A stretch of 64,000 bases of DNA from Mycobacterium sp. Its GTDB lineage: Bacteria; Actinomycetota; Actinomycetes; Mycobacteriales; Mycobacteriaceae. This document shows, one piece after another, positions 56,248 through 64,000 of this stretch; the stretch's first letter is position 1, and each line of letters starts with the position of its first letter. The notes beneath the pieces were generated by a model. The model was given only the letters and a program-made list of their open reading frames with translations. It was not told where the DNA came from and searched no databases. Made by a program: the position numbers and the translations under genes. The stretch is from the NCBI RefSeq assembly GCF_029961025.1, contig NZ_JASBVP010000011.1, positions 62,001 through 126,000 on the forward strand. Reading direction: 5' to 3'.

Positions 56248-56922
56248 TCAATGCGGCCAGTCGGCGTCGGCGAGATCGTCGAGCAGCCGCAGCCGCCCGG
56301 CCATCGCCGCTGCGGCGGTGCGGTTGGCGACACCGAGCTTGTGCAGCAGCGCGGCCACCATCCGCTTGGCGGTGCGCTCCGACACGATCATCCGCCCCGC
56401 GATATCGCTGGTTTCCATTCCCGTGGCGATCAATTTCCACAGCTGAAGCTCCTGCGTGGTGAGACGGTCCAGCAACGCCGACCGTGGTTCGCGGGACTTC
56501 GCCAGCAGCGCGTCGAGCAGCGCCCCGTCGATGACCCGCACGCCTTCGGCGACGGTCCACAGCGGACCGGCCAGCGCTTCGGGCCGCGCCGTCTTGGGCA
56601 GGAACCCCTCGGCGCCGGCTCGCAGCGCCTCCTCGGCCAGCTCGAGGTTGCCGGTTCCCGACAGCGCCAGGACCCGGGTGTTGGGACGGCGCGCCTTGAT
56701 ATGGCGGATGGCGGCTATCCCGCCGAGCGGGGGCATCGACAGGTCGATGATCGCGACGTCGGCGCCGCAGCGGGCCACCAGATCGGCCGCCTCCTCAACG
56801 TAGATGGTCTGCCCTCCCACCGTGAACAGCTCGCCCCATTGGCGGGTCAGCAGCAAAGCCAGGCCTTGCGCGAAAAGCTCGTGGTCATCGACGATCACGA
56901 CGACGTACGGCTTGCCGGTCAT
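56248..56922 (-). CDS. LuxR/NarL-type response regulator
   Basis: A 224-residue regulator. Receiver acidic pair Asp12-Asp13, phospho-Asp60 in AIIDLSMPPLGG, and Lys in FLPKTARPEA. HTH at the C-terminus: LTTQELQLWKLIATGMETSDIAGRMIVSERTAKRMVAALLHKLGVANRTAAAA. It is divergent from a histidine kinase, 32 bases between starts, and is probably its partner. It converges on the diiron-SCP2 operon, which it may control. Start ATG 56922 selected as the Met before KPYVVVIVDDHE. Confidence 0.9.
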   Translation of the reverse strand: MTGKPYVVVIVDDHELFAQGLALLLTRQWGELFTVGGQTIYVEEAADLVARCGADVAIIDLSMPPLGGIAAIRHIKARRPNTRVLALSGTGNLELAEEALRAGAEGFLPKTARPEALAGPLWTVAEGVRVIDGALLDALLAKSREPRSALLDRLTTQELQLWKLIATGMETSDIAGRMIVSERTAKRMVAALLHKLGVANRTAAAAMAGRLRLLDDLADADWPH

Positions 56923-56954
56923 TACTGTGACGCTACCCCGGTAATGCCGGCCCG

Positions 56955-58256
56955 GTGAGACCGCTCGAGCAGCACCGTTGGGCGACGGCGGAATACGGCG
57001 GCTACGGGCTGGCCCGCACCGTCGTCGCCGTGCGGGTCGCCGTGGTGCTCTCGACCGCGGTGCTGCTGGCCGTCGAGCCGGCGGTGGTGCACGTGCGCGT
57101 CCCAATCCTGATACCGGTGATCCTGTTGGCGGCGGCGATGATCTACGCGGCCGTTGTGTTCGTCCATCCGCAGCTGGAGGTGCGCCGCACCCGTTACCGT
57201 TGGCTGGTCACCGGATTCGATTCGGTGTTCACGCTGGTGTTCATCGCGCTGACCGGCGGAGTGCACAGCCCGGCGGTGTCGGTGCTGGTGCTGGTGGTCA
57301 TCGCCTCCGCGGCCCGGCTGTCGTTCTCCGAGACGCTGGTGTTGGGGGTGCTGCTGGGCGCCGGGTATGTCGCCGTCGCGCTGCCGGCCTCCACGGCCGC
57401 GAGTGCCGCGCTCCCACCGGTGCCCCAGAGTAGCTGGTGGGCGCTGTATTTGCTGTTCACAGCGCTTATCACGGCGGGGCTGTCATCCCTGGCCGAACGC
57501 GAGCACCAATCCAGCATCCGGGCATTGGTGGAGGCCGAGGCCGAACACGCCGCCGCCGAGGAGGAACGCGACCTGCGAAGCCGGTTGTTGCGGTCCTACC
57601 AGTCGCAGCAAGACGGGCTACAGGTGCTGGTGCACGAATTCCGCACTCCGATCGCCTCCTTGGAGGCGCTGACGGACGCGCTCACCTCGGCACGGCCGAT
57701 GTCGGAGTCGGACCGCGCCGCCAGCCTGCGGCTGGCCGGTCGCCACGTTCAGCATCTCGCCGACATGCTCGACGCCTTGTCCGATGTCGCCCTGAGCCGT
57801 CAGCCCACCTTCTCGGCGGGCCGGGTCCGGCGCGTCGATATCGCCGGCCTGATCACCGCTGCCGCCGACGCCGTCGGCCTGGAGACGCCGCAGCTGCGGT
57901 TGACGGTGAGCGGTGACCTGGGCGCGGTAGCGGTCAACGCCCAGGGGCTGCGGCGCGTGCTGACCAATCTGCTGGAGAACGCGTCCCGGCACAGCCGTGG
58001 CGCCCCCGTCGATGTGATGTGCACGCGCACCGGCGATGAGGTCGTCATCGAGATAGCCGACCGCGGTCCTGGCATACCGACTCAAAGCCTTGGCGAGTTG
58101 ACGGCCAAATATATCAGCGTCGGCGATCGGCGCGGCACCGCCGGACTGGGCCTGTGGATCGTGCAGCAAATCCTCGAGGCGATCGGTGGCCGGGTCGAGT
58201 TCAGCGCGCGCGAGGGTGGCGGGCTGGTGGCGACCGTTCACGCCCCCATCGCGTGA
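56955..58256 (+). CDS. Membrane histidine kinase (HisKA type)
   Basis: A 433-residue kinase with five or six N-terminal membrane helices (about 22-180) and no recognised sensor domain. H-box VLVHEFRTPIASLEAL gives phospho-His227; HATPase motifs are NLLENASRHS, IADRGPGIP and GTAGLGLWIVQQIL. The HEFRTP H-box is HisKA, not HisKA_3, though the divergent response regulator is NarL-type, an unusual match. The helical-only input suggests sensing a membrane or quinone signal. Confidence 0.92.
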   Translation: MRPLEQHRWATAEYGGYGLARTVVAVRVAVVLSTAVLLAVEPAVVHVRVPILIPVILLAAAMIYAAVVFVHPQLEVRRTRYRWLVTGFDSVFTLVFIALTGGVHSPAVSVLVLVVIASAARLSFSETLVLGVLLGAGYVAVALPASTAASAALPPVPQSSWWALYLLFTALITAGLSSLAEREHQSSIRALVEAEAEHAAAEEERDLRSRLLRSYQSQQDGLQVLVHEFRTPIASLEALTDALTSARPMSESDRAASLRLAGRHVQHLADMLDALSDVALSRQPTFSAGRVRRVDIAGLITAAADAVGLETPQLRLTVSGDLGAVAVNAQGLRRVLTNLLENASRHSRGAPVDVMCTRTGDEVVIEIADRGPGIPTQSLGELTAKYISVGDRRGTAGLGLWIVQQILEAIGGRVEFSAREGGGLVATVHAPIA

Positions 58257-58438
58257 TCCGGCCGGGCGGCGCTTGGCCCGCGAAGACCACCGATTGGCCC
58301 GCGCGCGACTGGCGTGCCGTTGCCGTGATCGCGACCATGGCTGGGGAACCGTGGTGGCGCACACCACATGACATGCCGCGGCGACGCGGCCGCCAGCACA
58401 CGTCAGCATGTCACCTGGTGCACAGAACGGAGGCCGGG

Positions 58439-58784
58439 ATGGCCGTTTTCACCGATGAGGACGAGGTTTACACCTACCTCGGCGGCATTTTCCGGCGTGG
58501 CGTGGAAACGGACGGGTCGGCCGACAAACTCGCGGGTTCGGGGGTGGTGTTGCGGGTTCATTACACCGATCCGGATGCGGTGGTGACGGTGGACATGCCC
58601 AATAAGGTCGTCGAGACCGGAGCGTCGAGTACGGCGGTGCCCAATGGCGATGGCCAAGGGCACGGTGCGGGCCAAAGGTCCGGTGGCCAAGCTGATCAAG
58701 CTGATACCGCAGGCCAAGAACTTGTTCCCGGAGTACTGGCTGATGCTGGAGGCTGCACAACATCAGGACCTCATCGATGTGTGA
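58439..58784 (+). pseudogene. SCP2 protein remnant (deletion with frameshift)
   Basis: Starts MAVFTDEDEVYTYLGGIFRRG and runs to VDMPNKVVETGAS (about 58620) in one frame; then, in another frame, the SCP2 tail AMAKGTVRAKGPVAKLIKLI and LFPEYWLMLEAAQ continues to a stop at 58784. By comparison with the intact copy at 55802, about 30 residues are lost at the junction. Non-functional paralogue, likely decayed after duplication. Confidence 0.8.
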
Positions 58785-58826
58785 GCCGAAGTGCTCGGCT
58801 GGTGTGCTGAGCGGGGTGGTGTCGCG

Positions 58827-59133
58827 GTGAAGTCGACGATGCAGGACGTGCAGTTGGGTGTCGCCGGCATCGTCGAGCATGCGGCGACGGTGCATGGTGA
58901 GCGAGAGGTGTTCACCGAGCGCGGTCCCCGCGACATGTCGCGGGTGACCTACCGCGAGTTGGCGGTTCGGGCGGCCCGGCTGGCCAACGCGTTGCGTGAG
59001 GTCGGTGTGCGCGGTGATGAGCGGGTGGTCATCGTCGACGACACGTTGCTGGGCGTGCTGGCGGCGGCGCTGCCGACGATGGCCTCGGTGCAAGCACGCG
59101 GACGGCGCGTTCGTCATCAAGACCCTCGGTTGA
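58827..59133 (+). pseudogene. Fatty-acid-CoA ligase (FadD) remnant
   Basis: The 5' part encodes VKSTMQDVQLGVAGIVEHAATVHGEREVF and VTYRELAVRAARLANALREVGVRGDERVVIVDD, the N-terminus of an AMP-binding acyl-CoA ligase. After about 90 codons comes, in a shifted frame, the tail DGAFVIKTLG ending at 59133. More than 400 residues, with the ATP/AMP motif, are deleted. The remnant starts 42 bases after the SCP2 remnant, so both decayed together. Confidence 0.82.
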
Positions 59134-59182
59134 TCATTTCTCGGTCATCAACCAGAAGCATTCAAGTGTGGGGAGTGAAACG

Positions 59183-60292
59183 GTGAAGACACGCGCAGCG
59201 ATTCTGTGGGACCTGGGCCAGAAGTGGGAGGTCGAGGAGGTTGAGCTGGATCCGCCTGGCCCTGATGAGGTGCTGGTCCGGCTGGCCGCGACCGGGTTGT
59301 GTCATTCCGATGAACACCTGGTCACCGGCGACCTGCCGATCCCGCTGCCGGTGGTGGGCGGACACGAAGGTGCCGGCACGGTGGCCGCGGTCGGTCCCGG
59401 CGTCGAGGATGTCGCAGAGGGCGATTCGGTTGTTTTGACGTTCCTGCCCGCCTGTGGACGCTGCTCATACTGTGCGCGCGGCATGGGCAACCTGTGCGAG
59501 ATGGGTGCGGCGGTCATGATGGGACCTCAGATCGACGGCACCTACCGGTTCCACGCCCGCGGCGAGGACATCGGCCAGATGTGTTTGTTGGGAACGTTTT
59601 CTGAGTACACCGTGGTGCCCAAAGCCTCACTGGTCAAGATCGACAGCGGTACTCCGCTGGACAAGGCAGCGCTGATCGGGTGCGGTGTGACGACGGGGTA
59701 CGGGTCGGCGGTGCGCACCGGGGAGGTGCGCGCCGGGGACACCGTGGTCGTGCTGGGTGCAGGCGGTGTGGGCATGAACGTGATTCAGGGCGCCCGCATC
59801 GCCGGCGCGTTGACGATCGTGGCGCTCGACCCGGTCGCGTTCAAACGCGAGCAAGCCGTGCGCTTCGGCGCGACGCACACCGCAGCCACCCTCGATGAGG
59901 CGTGGGCGCTGGTCAGCGATCTGACCCGAGGCAAACTCGCCGACGTGTGCGTGTTGACCACCGATGTGGCCGAAGCGTCCTATGTCGGCGACGCGCTGTC
60001 ATTGGTCGGAAAACGTGGCCGAGTGGTGGTGACTGCGATCGGGCACCCCGACGACATTTCGATGTCGGGATCGCTGCTGGAACTGACGTTGTACGAAAAG
60101 CAGATCCGCGGCGCATTGTACGGGTCGTCTAACGCCGCTCACGACATCCCGCGACTGGTCGAACTCTACAACGCCGGGCAACTCAAACTCGACGAATTGA
60201 TCACCCGCGAATACAGCCTCGAACAGATCAACGAGGGATACGACGACATGAGGTCGGGCCGCAACATTCGGGGACTCATCCGGTTCTGTTGA
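59183..60292 (+). CDS. NDMA-dependent alcohol dehydrogenase (Rxyl_3153 family)
   Basis: A 369-residue zinc alcohol dehydrogenase from a GTG at 59183 with GGGAG 8 bases upstream. Zinc ligands: Cys in TGLCHSDEH, His in GGHEGAG and Cys in GCGVTTGYG (catalytic), and CGRCSYCARGMGNLC (structural, C-x2-C-x2-C-x7-C). Cofactor motif GAGGVGMNVIQGA. The sequence resembles the mycobacterial AdhD (Rv3086) group, whose members hold nicotinamide tightly and, by family co-occurrence, may need mycofactocin. Substrate unknown. Stands alone after the decayed region. Confidence 0.9.
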   Translation: MKTRAAILWDLGQKWEVEEVELDPPGPDEVLVRLAATGLCHSDEHLVTGDLPIPLPVVGGHEGAGTVAAVGPGVEDVAEGDSVVLTFLPACGRCSYCARGMGNLCEMGAAVMMGPQIDGTYRFHARGEDIGQMCLLGTFSEYTVVPKASLVKIDSGTPLDKAALIGCGVTTGYGSAVRTGEVRAGDTVVVLGAGGVGMNVIQGARIAGALTIVALDPVAFKREQAVRFGATHTAATLDEAWALVSDLTRGKLADVCVLTTDVAEASYVGDALSLVGKRGRVVVTAIGHPDDISMSGSLLELTLYEKQIRGALYGSSNAAHDIPRLVELYNAGQLKLDELITREYSLEQINEGYDDMRSGRNIRGLIRFC

Positions 60293-60465
60293 GCCGCCGG
60301 TAAGCTACCGCTCCACCGGGTGTGACGGCCGTGCAGCAATCTTGCCCACACCGATCTGATTGCGGGGCTTTCCGGCCAGCGACCACCGGGTCCGCGCCGT
60401 GGACTAAGCTGCGCGATCGGTGACACCCCGCCGAGCACCACCGCAGTGATGACGAAAGGGCCGCT

Positions 60466-61134
60466 GTGACTGCCACATCGACCGAACCCGATTCGGCTTT
60501 CCTGGCGTCCACGGAGTTCTTGGACTGGCACCACGACGACGTCCAGCGCTTCACCCAAATCGCGATCGGTGAGAGCCGCGATCCGGTGATCAGAGCCCGG
60601 CGCCTTTTCCTCGCGGTCCGCGACAAGATTTGGTATGACCCCTACAGTGTCGACGACGATCCCGATCACTACCGCGCCAGCTACGTCGCCAGCGTCAGCC
60701 GCGCCTACTGTATCCCCAAGGCGGTGCTGCTCACCGCGGCCGCTCGTGCCGCGGGTATACCCGCCCGGCTGGGGTTCGCTGACGTGCGCAACCATCTGCA
60801 AACCGACACGCTGCGCGCCCGGATGGGCGGAACCGACGTGTTCGCCTACCACGGCTACAGCGAACTGTTCGTCAACAACCGGTGGGTCAAGGCAACACCG
60901 GCGTTCAATGCCGAACTATGCGCCCGATTCGGTGTCCCGCCAATCGATTTCGACGGCGAACACGACGCGCTTCTGCATCCCTACGACGCCGAGGGGCACC
61001 GGCACATGGAATACCTTCACGACCGCGGCTGGTATCACGATCTTCCCTTCGCCGAGATAATCAGCGAGTTCCGGGACCGTTACGGCCCGCTCCTACACAC
61101 CCTCCCGCCCGAGCGCGACACGTTCACGAAATAG
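60466..61134 (+). CDS. Transglutaminase-like domain protein
   Basis: A 222-residue transglutaminase-superfamily protein. Catalytic Cys in RAYCIPKAVLLTAAARAAGIPAR, His in AYHGYSELFVNNRWVKATPAFN, with an Asp/Asn after it. The family includes proteases and peptide N-glycanase-type enzymes; function here unknown. GTG start with GAAAGGG upstream. The stop is inside a 13-bp tandem duplication (61128-61153). Converges on pfkB. Confidence 0.87.
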   Translation: MTATSTEPDSAFLASTEFLDWHHDDVQRFTQIAIGESRDPVIRARRLFLAVRDKIWYDPYSVDDDPDHYRASYVASVSRAYCIPKAVLLTAAARAAGIPARLGFADVRNHLQTDTLRARMGGTDVFAYHGYSELFVNNRWVKATPAFNAELCARFGVPPIDFDGEHDALLHPYDAEGHRHMEYLHDRGWYHDLPFAEIISEFRDRYGPLLHTLPPERDTFTK

Positions 61135-61153
61135 ACTGCCGAAATAGACTGCC
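61128..61153. repeat. 13-bp tandem duplication over the transglutaminase stop
   Basis: GAAATAGACTGCC is at 61128-61140 and again at 61141-61153. The first copy contains the stop codon TAG, so the duplication does not change the protein. Recent slippage event is likely. Confidence 0.85.
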
Positions 61154-61213
61154 GGAGACCCGGATTGACCTTGGCAGCGCGGTTTGTCCCGACGGGTCAT
61201 GGCCGAGGACCGT

Positions 61214-62182
61214 TCACAGCGCCGTGGGCTCGGGCACCAGCTCGAAAAGACGATCCACATCGGCCCGGTTGCAGGCAGCCGTTCCGGGTGTCATCAGCAT
61301 TGCCGCACCGGCCGCGATGCCGAAACGCACCGCCTTTTCCAGCGGCCATCCCCGGCTGAGGCCGACGGTGATCGCGGCCACCATCGCGTCGCCGGCGCCG
61401 ACACCACTGCCGGAACGCATCGGCAGTGCGGAAAACCTTTGGTTGCCACGCGGTGTCGCCAGCAGCGCGCCCCGTGAGCCCAGCGACACCACGACGGCTT
61501 GCGCGCGGCCGCGGCGGATAAGCTGCTGTGCCGCGGCAACCTGCTCGGATTCGGTGGCCAGGTCACGTCCGAGGCATTCACGCAGTTCCCGCACACTGGC
61601 TTTCAACAGGAACACACCGGAGTTGATGTGTCGCAGCCCGCCTCCCGACGTGTCGAGAACCAGCAATGCTCCCAACTTCGCGCACATGTCGGCGACGCGC
61701 TGGTAAAAGCCGGCGGGAACACCAGGCGGTAGGCTCCCGCTGGCCACCACGAACTGAGCCGATCGTGCCGCAGAGTACAGCTCCTCGAGGCATTGAGCCT
61801 GTTCCGCGGCACTCAACCGGGGACCGGGCAGGACAAACCGGTACTGCCGGGAGCTGCTGGATTCGTTGACGGTGAAGCATTCCCGGGTGGCGCCGGCGAT
61901 TTTGACGCGATGAAACCGCACCCCGGCCCTGACAACCAGATCGGCGACAACCTCACCGGTCGGTCCGCCGGCCGGAAAGACCGCAGACACCGACGCGCCC
62001 AGCACCTGGGCGACCCGTGCCACGTTGATCCCGCCGCCACCGGCGTCATAACGTTCGCCGTGACAACGGATCTTCTCGGTGGGACACACGCGTTCGGCCG
62101 TCGTGGTGATATCCAGCGCGGGATTCATCGTCAATGTCACGATCCGCGAACCGCTCGTCGGCGCCAAAGCCGCTGCTTTCAT
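61214..62182 (-). CDS. pfkB: 6-phosphofructokinase PfkB (Rv2029c-like)
   Basis: A 322-residue PfkB-family kinase that phosphorylates fructose 6-phosphate. N-terminal LTMNPALDITTTAERVCPTEKIRC and GGGGINVARVAQVLG, adenine region VVVASGSLPPGVP, and the catalytic GSGVGAGDAMVAAITVGLSRGWP with Asp base. Very close to M. tuberculosis Rv2029c, a DosR-regulon gene. ATG 62182 chosen; GTG 62188 is five bases after GGGAG and is also possible. It follows the Rv2030c-like gene by 35 bases, as in M. tuberculosis. Confidence 0.94.
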   Translation of the reverse strand: MKAAALAPTSGSRIVTLTMNPALDITTTAERVCPTEKIRCHGERYDAGGGGINVARVAQVLGASVSAVFPAGGPTGEVVADLVVRAGVRFHRVKIAGATRECFTVNESSSSRQYRFVLPGPRLSAAEQAQCLEELYSAARSAQFVVASGSLPPGVPAGFYQRVADMCAKLGALLVLDTSGGGLRHINSGVFLLKASVRELRECLGRDLATESEQVAAAQQLIRRGRAQAVVVSLGSRGALLATPRGNQRFSALPMRSGSGVGAGDAMVAAITVGLSRGWPLEKAVRFGIAAGAAMLMTPGTAACNRADVDRLFELVPEPTAL

Positions 62183-62217
62183 GTGCACTTGCACTCCCTT
62201 GGCATGCTGCCTCGTGT

Positions 62218-64000
62218 CTACAAGCCGGTCGGGTAGGTTTCGGGCGTCTCTCCGGCGATCCACTGACTGCTCACCTCGAGCGGTTCCAGCGCGCGGGTGT
62301 GGTCGATATGAATCAGCGCGTCGAACTGGTCGGCGGGCCGGGTGTGAAAGTAGTGGCTCTGGCGCTCGGTCGCCGGCAAATAGATCACCCCGATGGCGCG
62401 GCCGAGCCGAACCGCACCCAATGGTTCGGCGGCATCCGGGCTGATCATCGGCGACACCAAGAAGGAGCGCTCGCCCACCTCATGGAAGAGTTCTTCCACG
62501 CTTCCATTCAGCGCCGGTCGCACGGTTTTGCGCTCGGCGATGCCTCCCCATTCGCTGGCAGCGGTAACCGTGCCGGCGTAGGTGGTGAGGCCGATGAGAC
62601 ACGATTGCTCACCATAGCGTTCGCGGACGAGCTGTCCCAGGGTGAGCTGACCGTCGACACCCATCTCGGTTGCCCGGGCATCGCCCACGTGAGAGTTGTG
62701 CGCCCAGACGACGATGCGCGCCGGCTCCCCCTGCCGATGGTGGTCCAGATGCGCCAGCAGCGCCCGCAGGGTTTGGGCCATGTGGGTGTCGCGCAGGTTC
62801 CACGACGTCACCCGCCCGCTGAACATCGACCGGTAGTACACCTCCGCGTTGCGCACCGTTTGGGCGTTTTGCTGCGCATAGAACGCCTCATCCTCGGCAA
62901 GCAACCCGTCCCGGCGCGCGTACGCCAGCGCGTTGCGCTGCAACTCGACCAGCTGCTCGATGGCTTGCCGCTCGCAGGACGGCCCGGCGCCGAACGCCGC
63001 CGCAAACCCATAGGCCTGCCCGTCGTCGGCGAAGACATGGTCGAAGCACGAGTAGCGCTGCCGCGCCCGGGCCGCCGCGAGGGGATCGACCGTGTCGAGA
63101 TAGGCGATCACCTCGTGAATCGACCGGTGCAGGCTATAGAGATCCAGCCCGTAAAATCCGGCTTCCCGCCGGCCCTGCGACCGGCACCGGCGGTTGTGCC
63201 CGTGCAGCCACTCGGTGAAATCGCGAACCACGACGTTACGCCACATCCAGGCGGGAAACCGCTCAAAGCCGCGCAGCGCCTTCTCGGCGGTGTCGTCGAC
63301 GCCGAGCCCACGAACATACCGGTTCACCCGGTACGCATCGGGCCAGTCGGCTTCCGCGGCGACGGCGCAAAAACCCTTCCCCTCGATGAGCCATTTCGTG
63401 ATGCCGGCGCGAGCCTCGTAGAACTCGTGGGTGCCGTGGGAGCTTTCGCCGATCAACACAATCCGGGCATCGCCGATCAGCTTTTCCAAAACGCCCGGGG
63501 GCGGGACACCCCCCGGGGCCTCGACGGCCGCGCGTCGGATCACCTCGGCCGCGCTGACCCCGGGCCGCGTGGCGGGCGGCGGGCCGGCCATGGTGGGTGT
63601 GGCGAGCAATTCCCTGACTTCCTGGTCGCTAACCTGCCGGAAGTCCCAAAACGAGTCGCCCACAGCCAAAAACGGCGTCGGCATGGTGGCACAGACAACA
63701 TCATCGACAATGCCGGCGAATTCCCGGCAGGTCGATTCCGGAGCGGCCGGCACGGCGACCACGATCTGCGCCGGCTCGGCCGCACGCAATGCCTGCACCG
63801 CGGCGAACATGCTCGCCCCGGTGGCCAATCCGTCATCGACCAGGATGACGGTCTTTCCGGCGACGTCGATGGGCGGGCGCCCGCCGCGATACGCGGCCTC
63901 GCGCCGCGCCAACTCCCGTCCTTCACGTTCAGCGATGTCACGCAATTGCTGCGGGGAGATCCGCAGCCCCCGCACCACATCGTCGTTGATCACGACCCGG
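62218..64000 (-). CDS. Phosphoribosyltransferase-erythromycin esterase fusion (Rv2030c-like, 5' end outside window)
   Basis: At least 594 residues; coding continues past the right edge. The N-terminal part is a type I phosphoribosyltransferase-like domain with the PRPP loop [13 protein letters not shown]. The C-terminal part (from about residue 170 here) is erythromycin-esterase-like: [71 protein letters not shown]. The M. tuberculosis gene Rv2030c, DosR-regulated, has this arrangement and lies next to pfkB. Function is unknown; the esterase-type domain has not been shown to act on macrolides. Confidence 0.92.
   Translation of the reverse strand, partial: RVVINDDVVRGLRISPQQLRDIAEREGRELARREAAYRGGRPPIDVAGKTVILVDDGLATGASMFAAVQALRAAEPAQIVVAVPAAPESTCREFAGIVDDVVCATMPTPFLAVGDSFWDFRQVSDQEVRELLATPTMAGPPPATRPGVSAAEVIRRAAVEAPGGVPPPGVLEKLIGDARIVLIGESSHGTHEFYEARAGITKWLIEGKGFCAVAAEADWPDAYRVNRYVRGLGVDDTAEKALRGFERFPAWMWRNVVVRDFTEWLHGHNRRCRSQGRREAGFYGLDLYSLHRSIHEVIAYLDTVDPLAAARARQRYSCFDHVFADDGQAYGFAAAFGAGPSCERQAIEQLVELQRNALAYARRDGLLAEDEAFYAQQNAQTVRNAEVYYRSMFSGRVTSWNLRDTHMAQTLRALLAHLDHHRQGEPARIVVWAHNSHVGDARATEMGVDGQLTLGQLVRERYGEQSCLIGLTTYAGTVTAASEWGGIAERKTVRPALNGSVEELFHEVGERSFLVSPMISPDAAEPLGAVRLGRAIGVIYLPATERQSHYFHTRPADQFDALIHIDHTRALEPLEVSSQWIAGETPETYPTGL

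Overview
The window reads as chromosome of a slow-growing Mycobacterium or a very close relative. Evidence: GC-rich, codon-biased DNA; a PPE/PE pair; the phosphatidylinositol-mannoside set nudix-pimA-patA-pgsA-HIT-thrS in the order known from M. tuberculosis Rv2609c-Rv2614c; and a recognisable DosR dormancy locus (Rv3134c-like USP, devR, devS, Rv3131-like and Rv2029c/Rv2030c-like genes). The species cannot be fixed from the sequence. No tRNA, rRNA, CRISPR array or intact insertion sequence was seen.

Layout. 0-13.2 kb is core genome: ruvC end, yebC, pdxT-tesB-pdxS, a PPE and a PE-hydrolase gene, then the PIM/phospholipid operon ending in thrS. 13.4-28.6 kb is a redox block: aldo/keto reductase; a membrane protein, Fe-S-type regulator and ferredoxin operon; a divergent DUF2249-cupin and methyltransferase; a second Fe-S-type regulator facing an orphan cytochrome oxidase subunit I, a DUF302 protein and a cytochrome b-sulfite-oxidase fusion; a GH15 enzyme; a ferredoxin reductase; a second GTP cyclohydrolase; and a DoxX protein beside a third Fe-S-type regulator. 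28.7-37.3 kb holds a cupin, an aconitase remnant, transaldolase, AhpD-like, hemerythrin, OsmC, a CBS/zinc-ribbon protein and a pyruvate dehydrogenase-like E1a-E1b-E2 operon.

37.3-64 kb is a hypoxia/NO island: two Acg-family nitroreductases, a quinol-type NO reductase operon with an unusual zinc-ribbon membrane protein and a stomatin, three universal stress proteins, the USP-DosR-DosS operon, a divergent group 3b-like [NiFe] hydrogenase operon with its protease, a diiron oxidase-SCP2-ferredoxin-SCP2 operon beside a private two-component system, a decayed SCP2/FadD stretch, an NDMA-type alcohol dehydrogenase, a transglutaminase, PfkB and a phosphoribosyltransferase-erythromycin esterase fusion.

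How it fits together. Most of 13-64 kb concerns life at low oxygen or under NO: alternative electron sinks (hydrogenase, NO reductase, oxidase subunit, ferredoxins), storage of reductant, and sensors. Three paralogous winged-helix regulators carry a C-P-x12-C...C pattern like the Fe-S regulator SufR. Related operator sequences lie before ctaD, the sulfite-oxidase fusion and the NO reductase, suggesting one NO- or redox-responsive regulon beside the DosR regulon. DosR-type tandem boxes with identical 22-bp phasing lie before the nitroreductase at 38.3 kb and between devR's USP and the hydrogenase.
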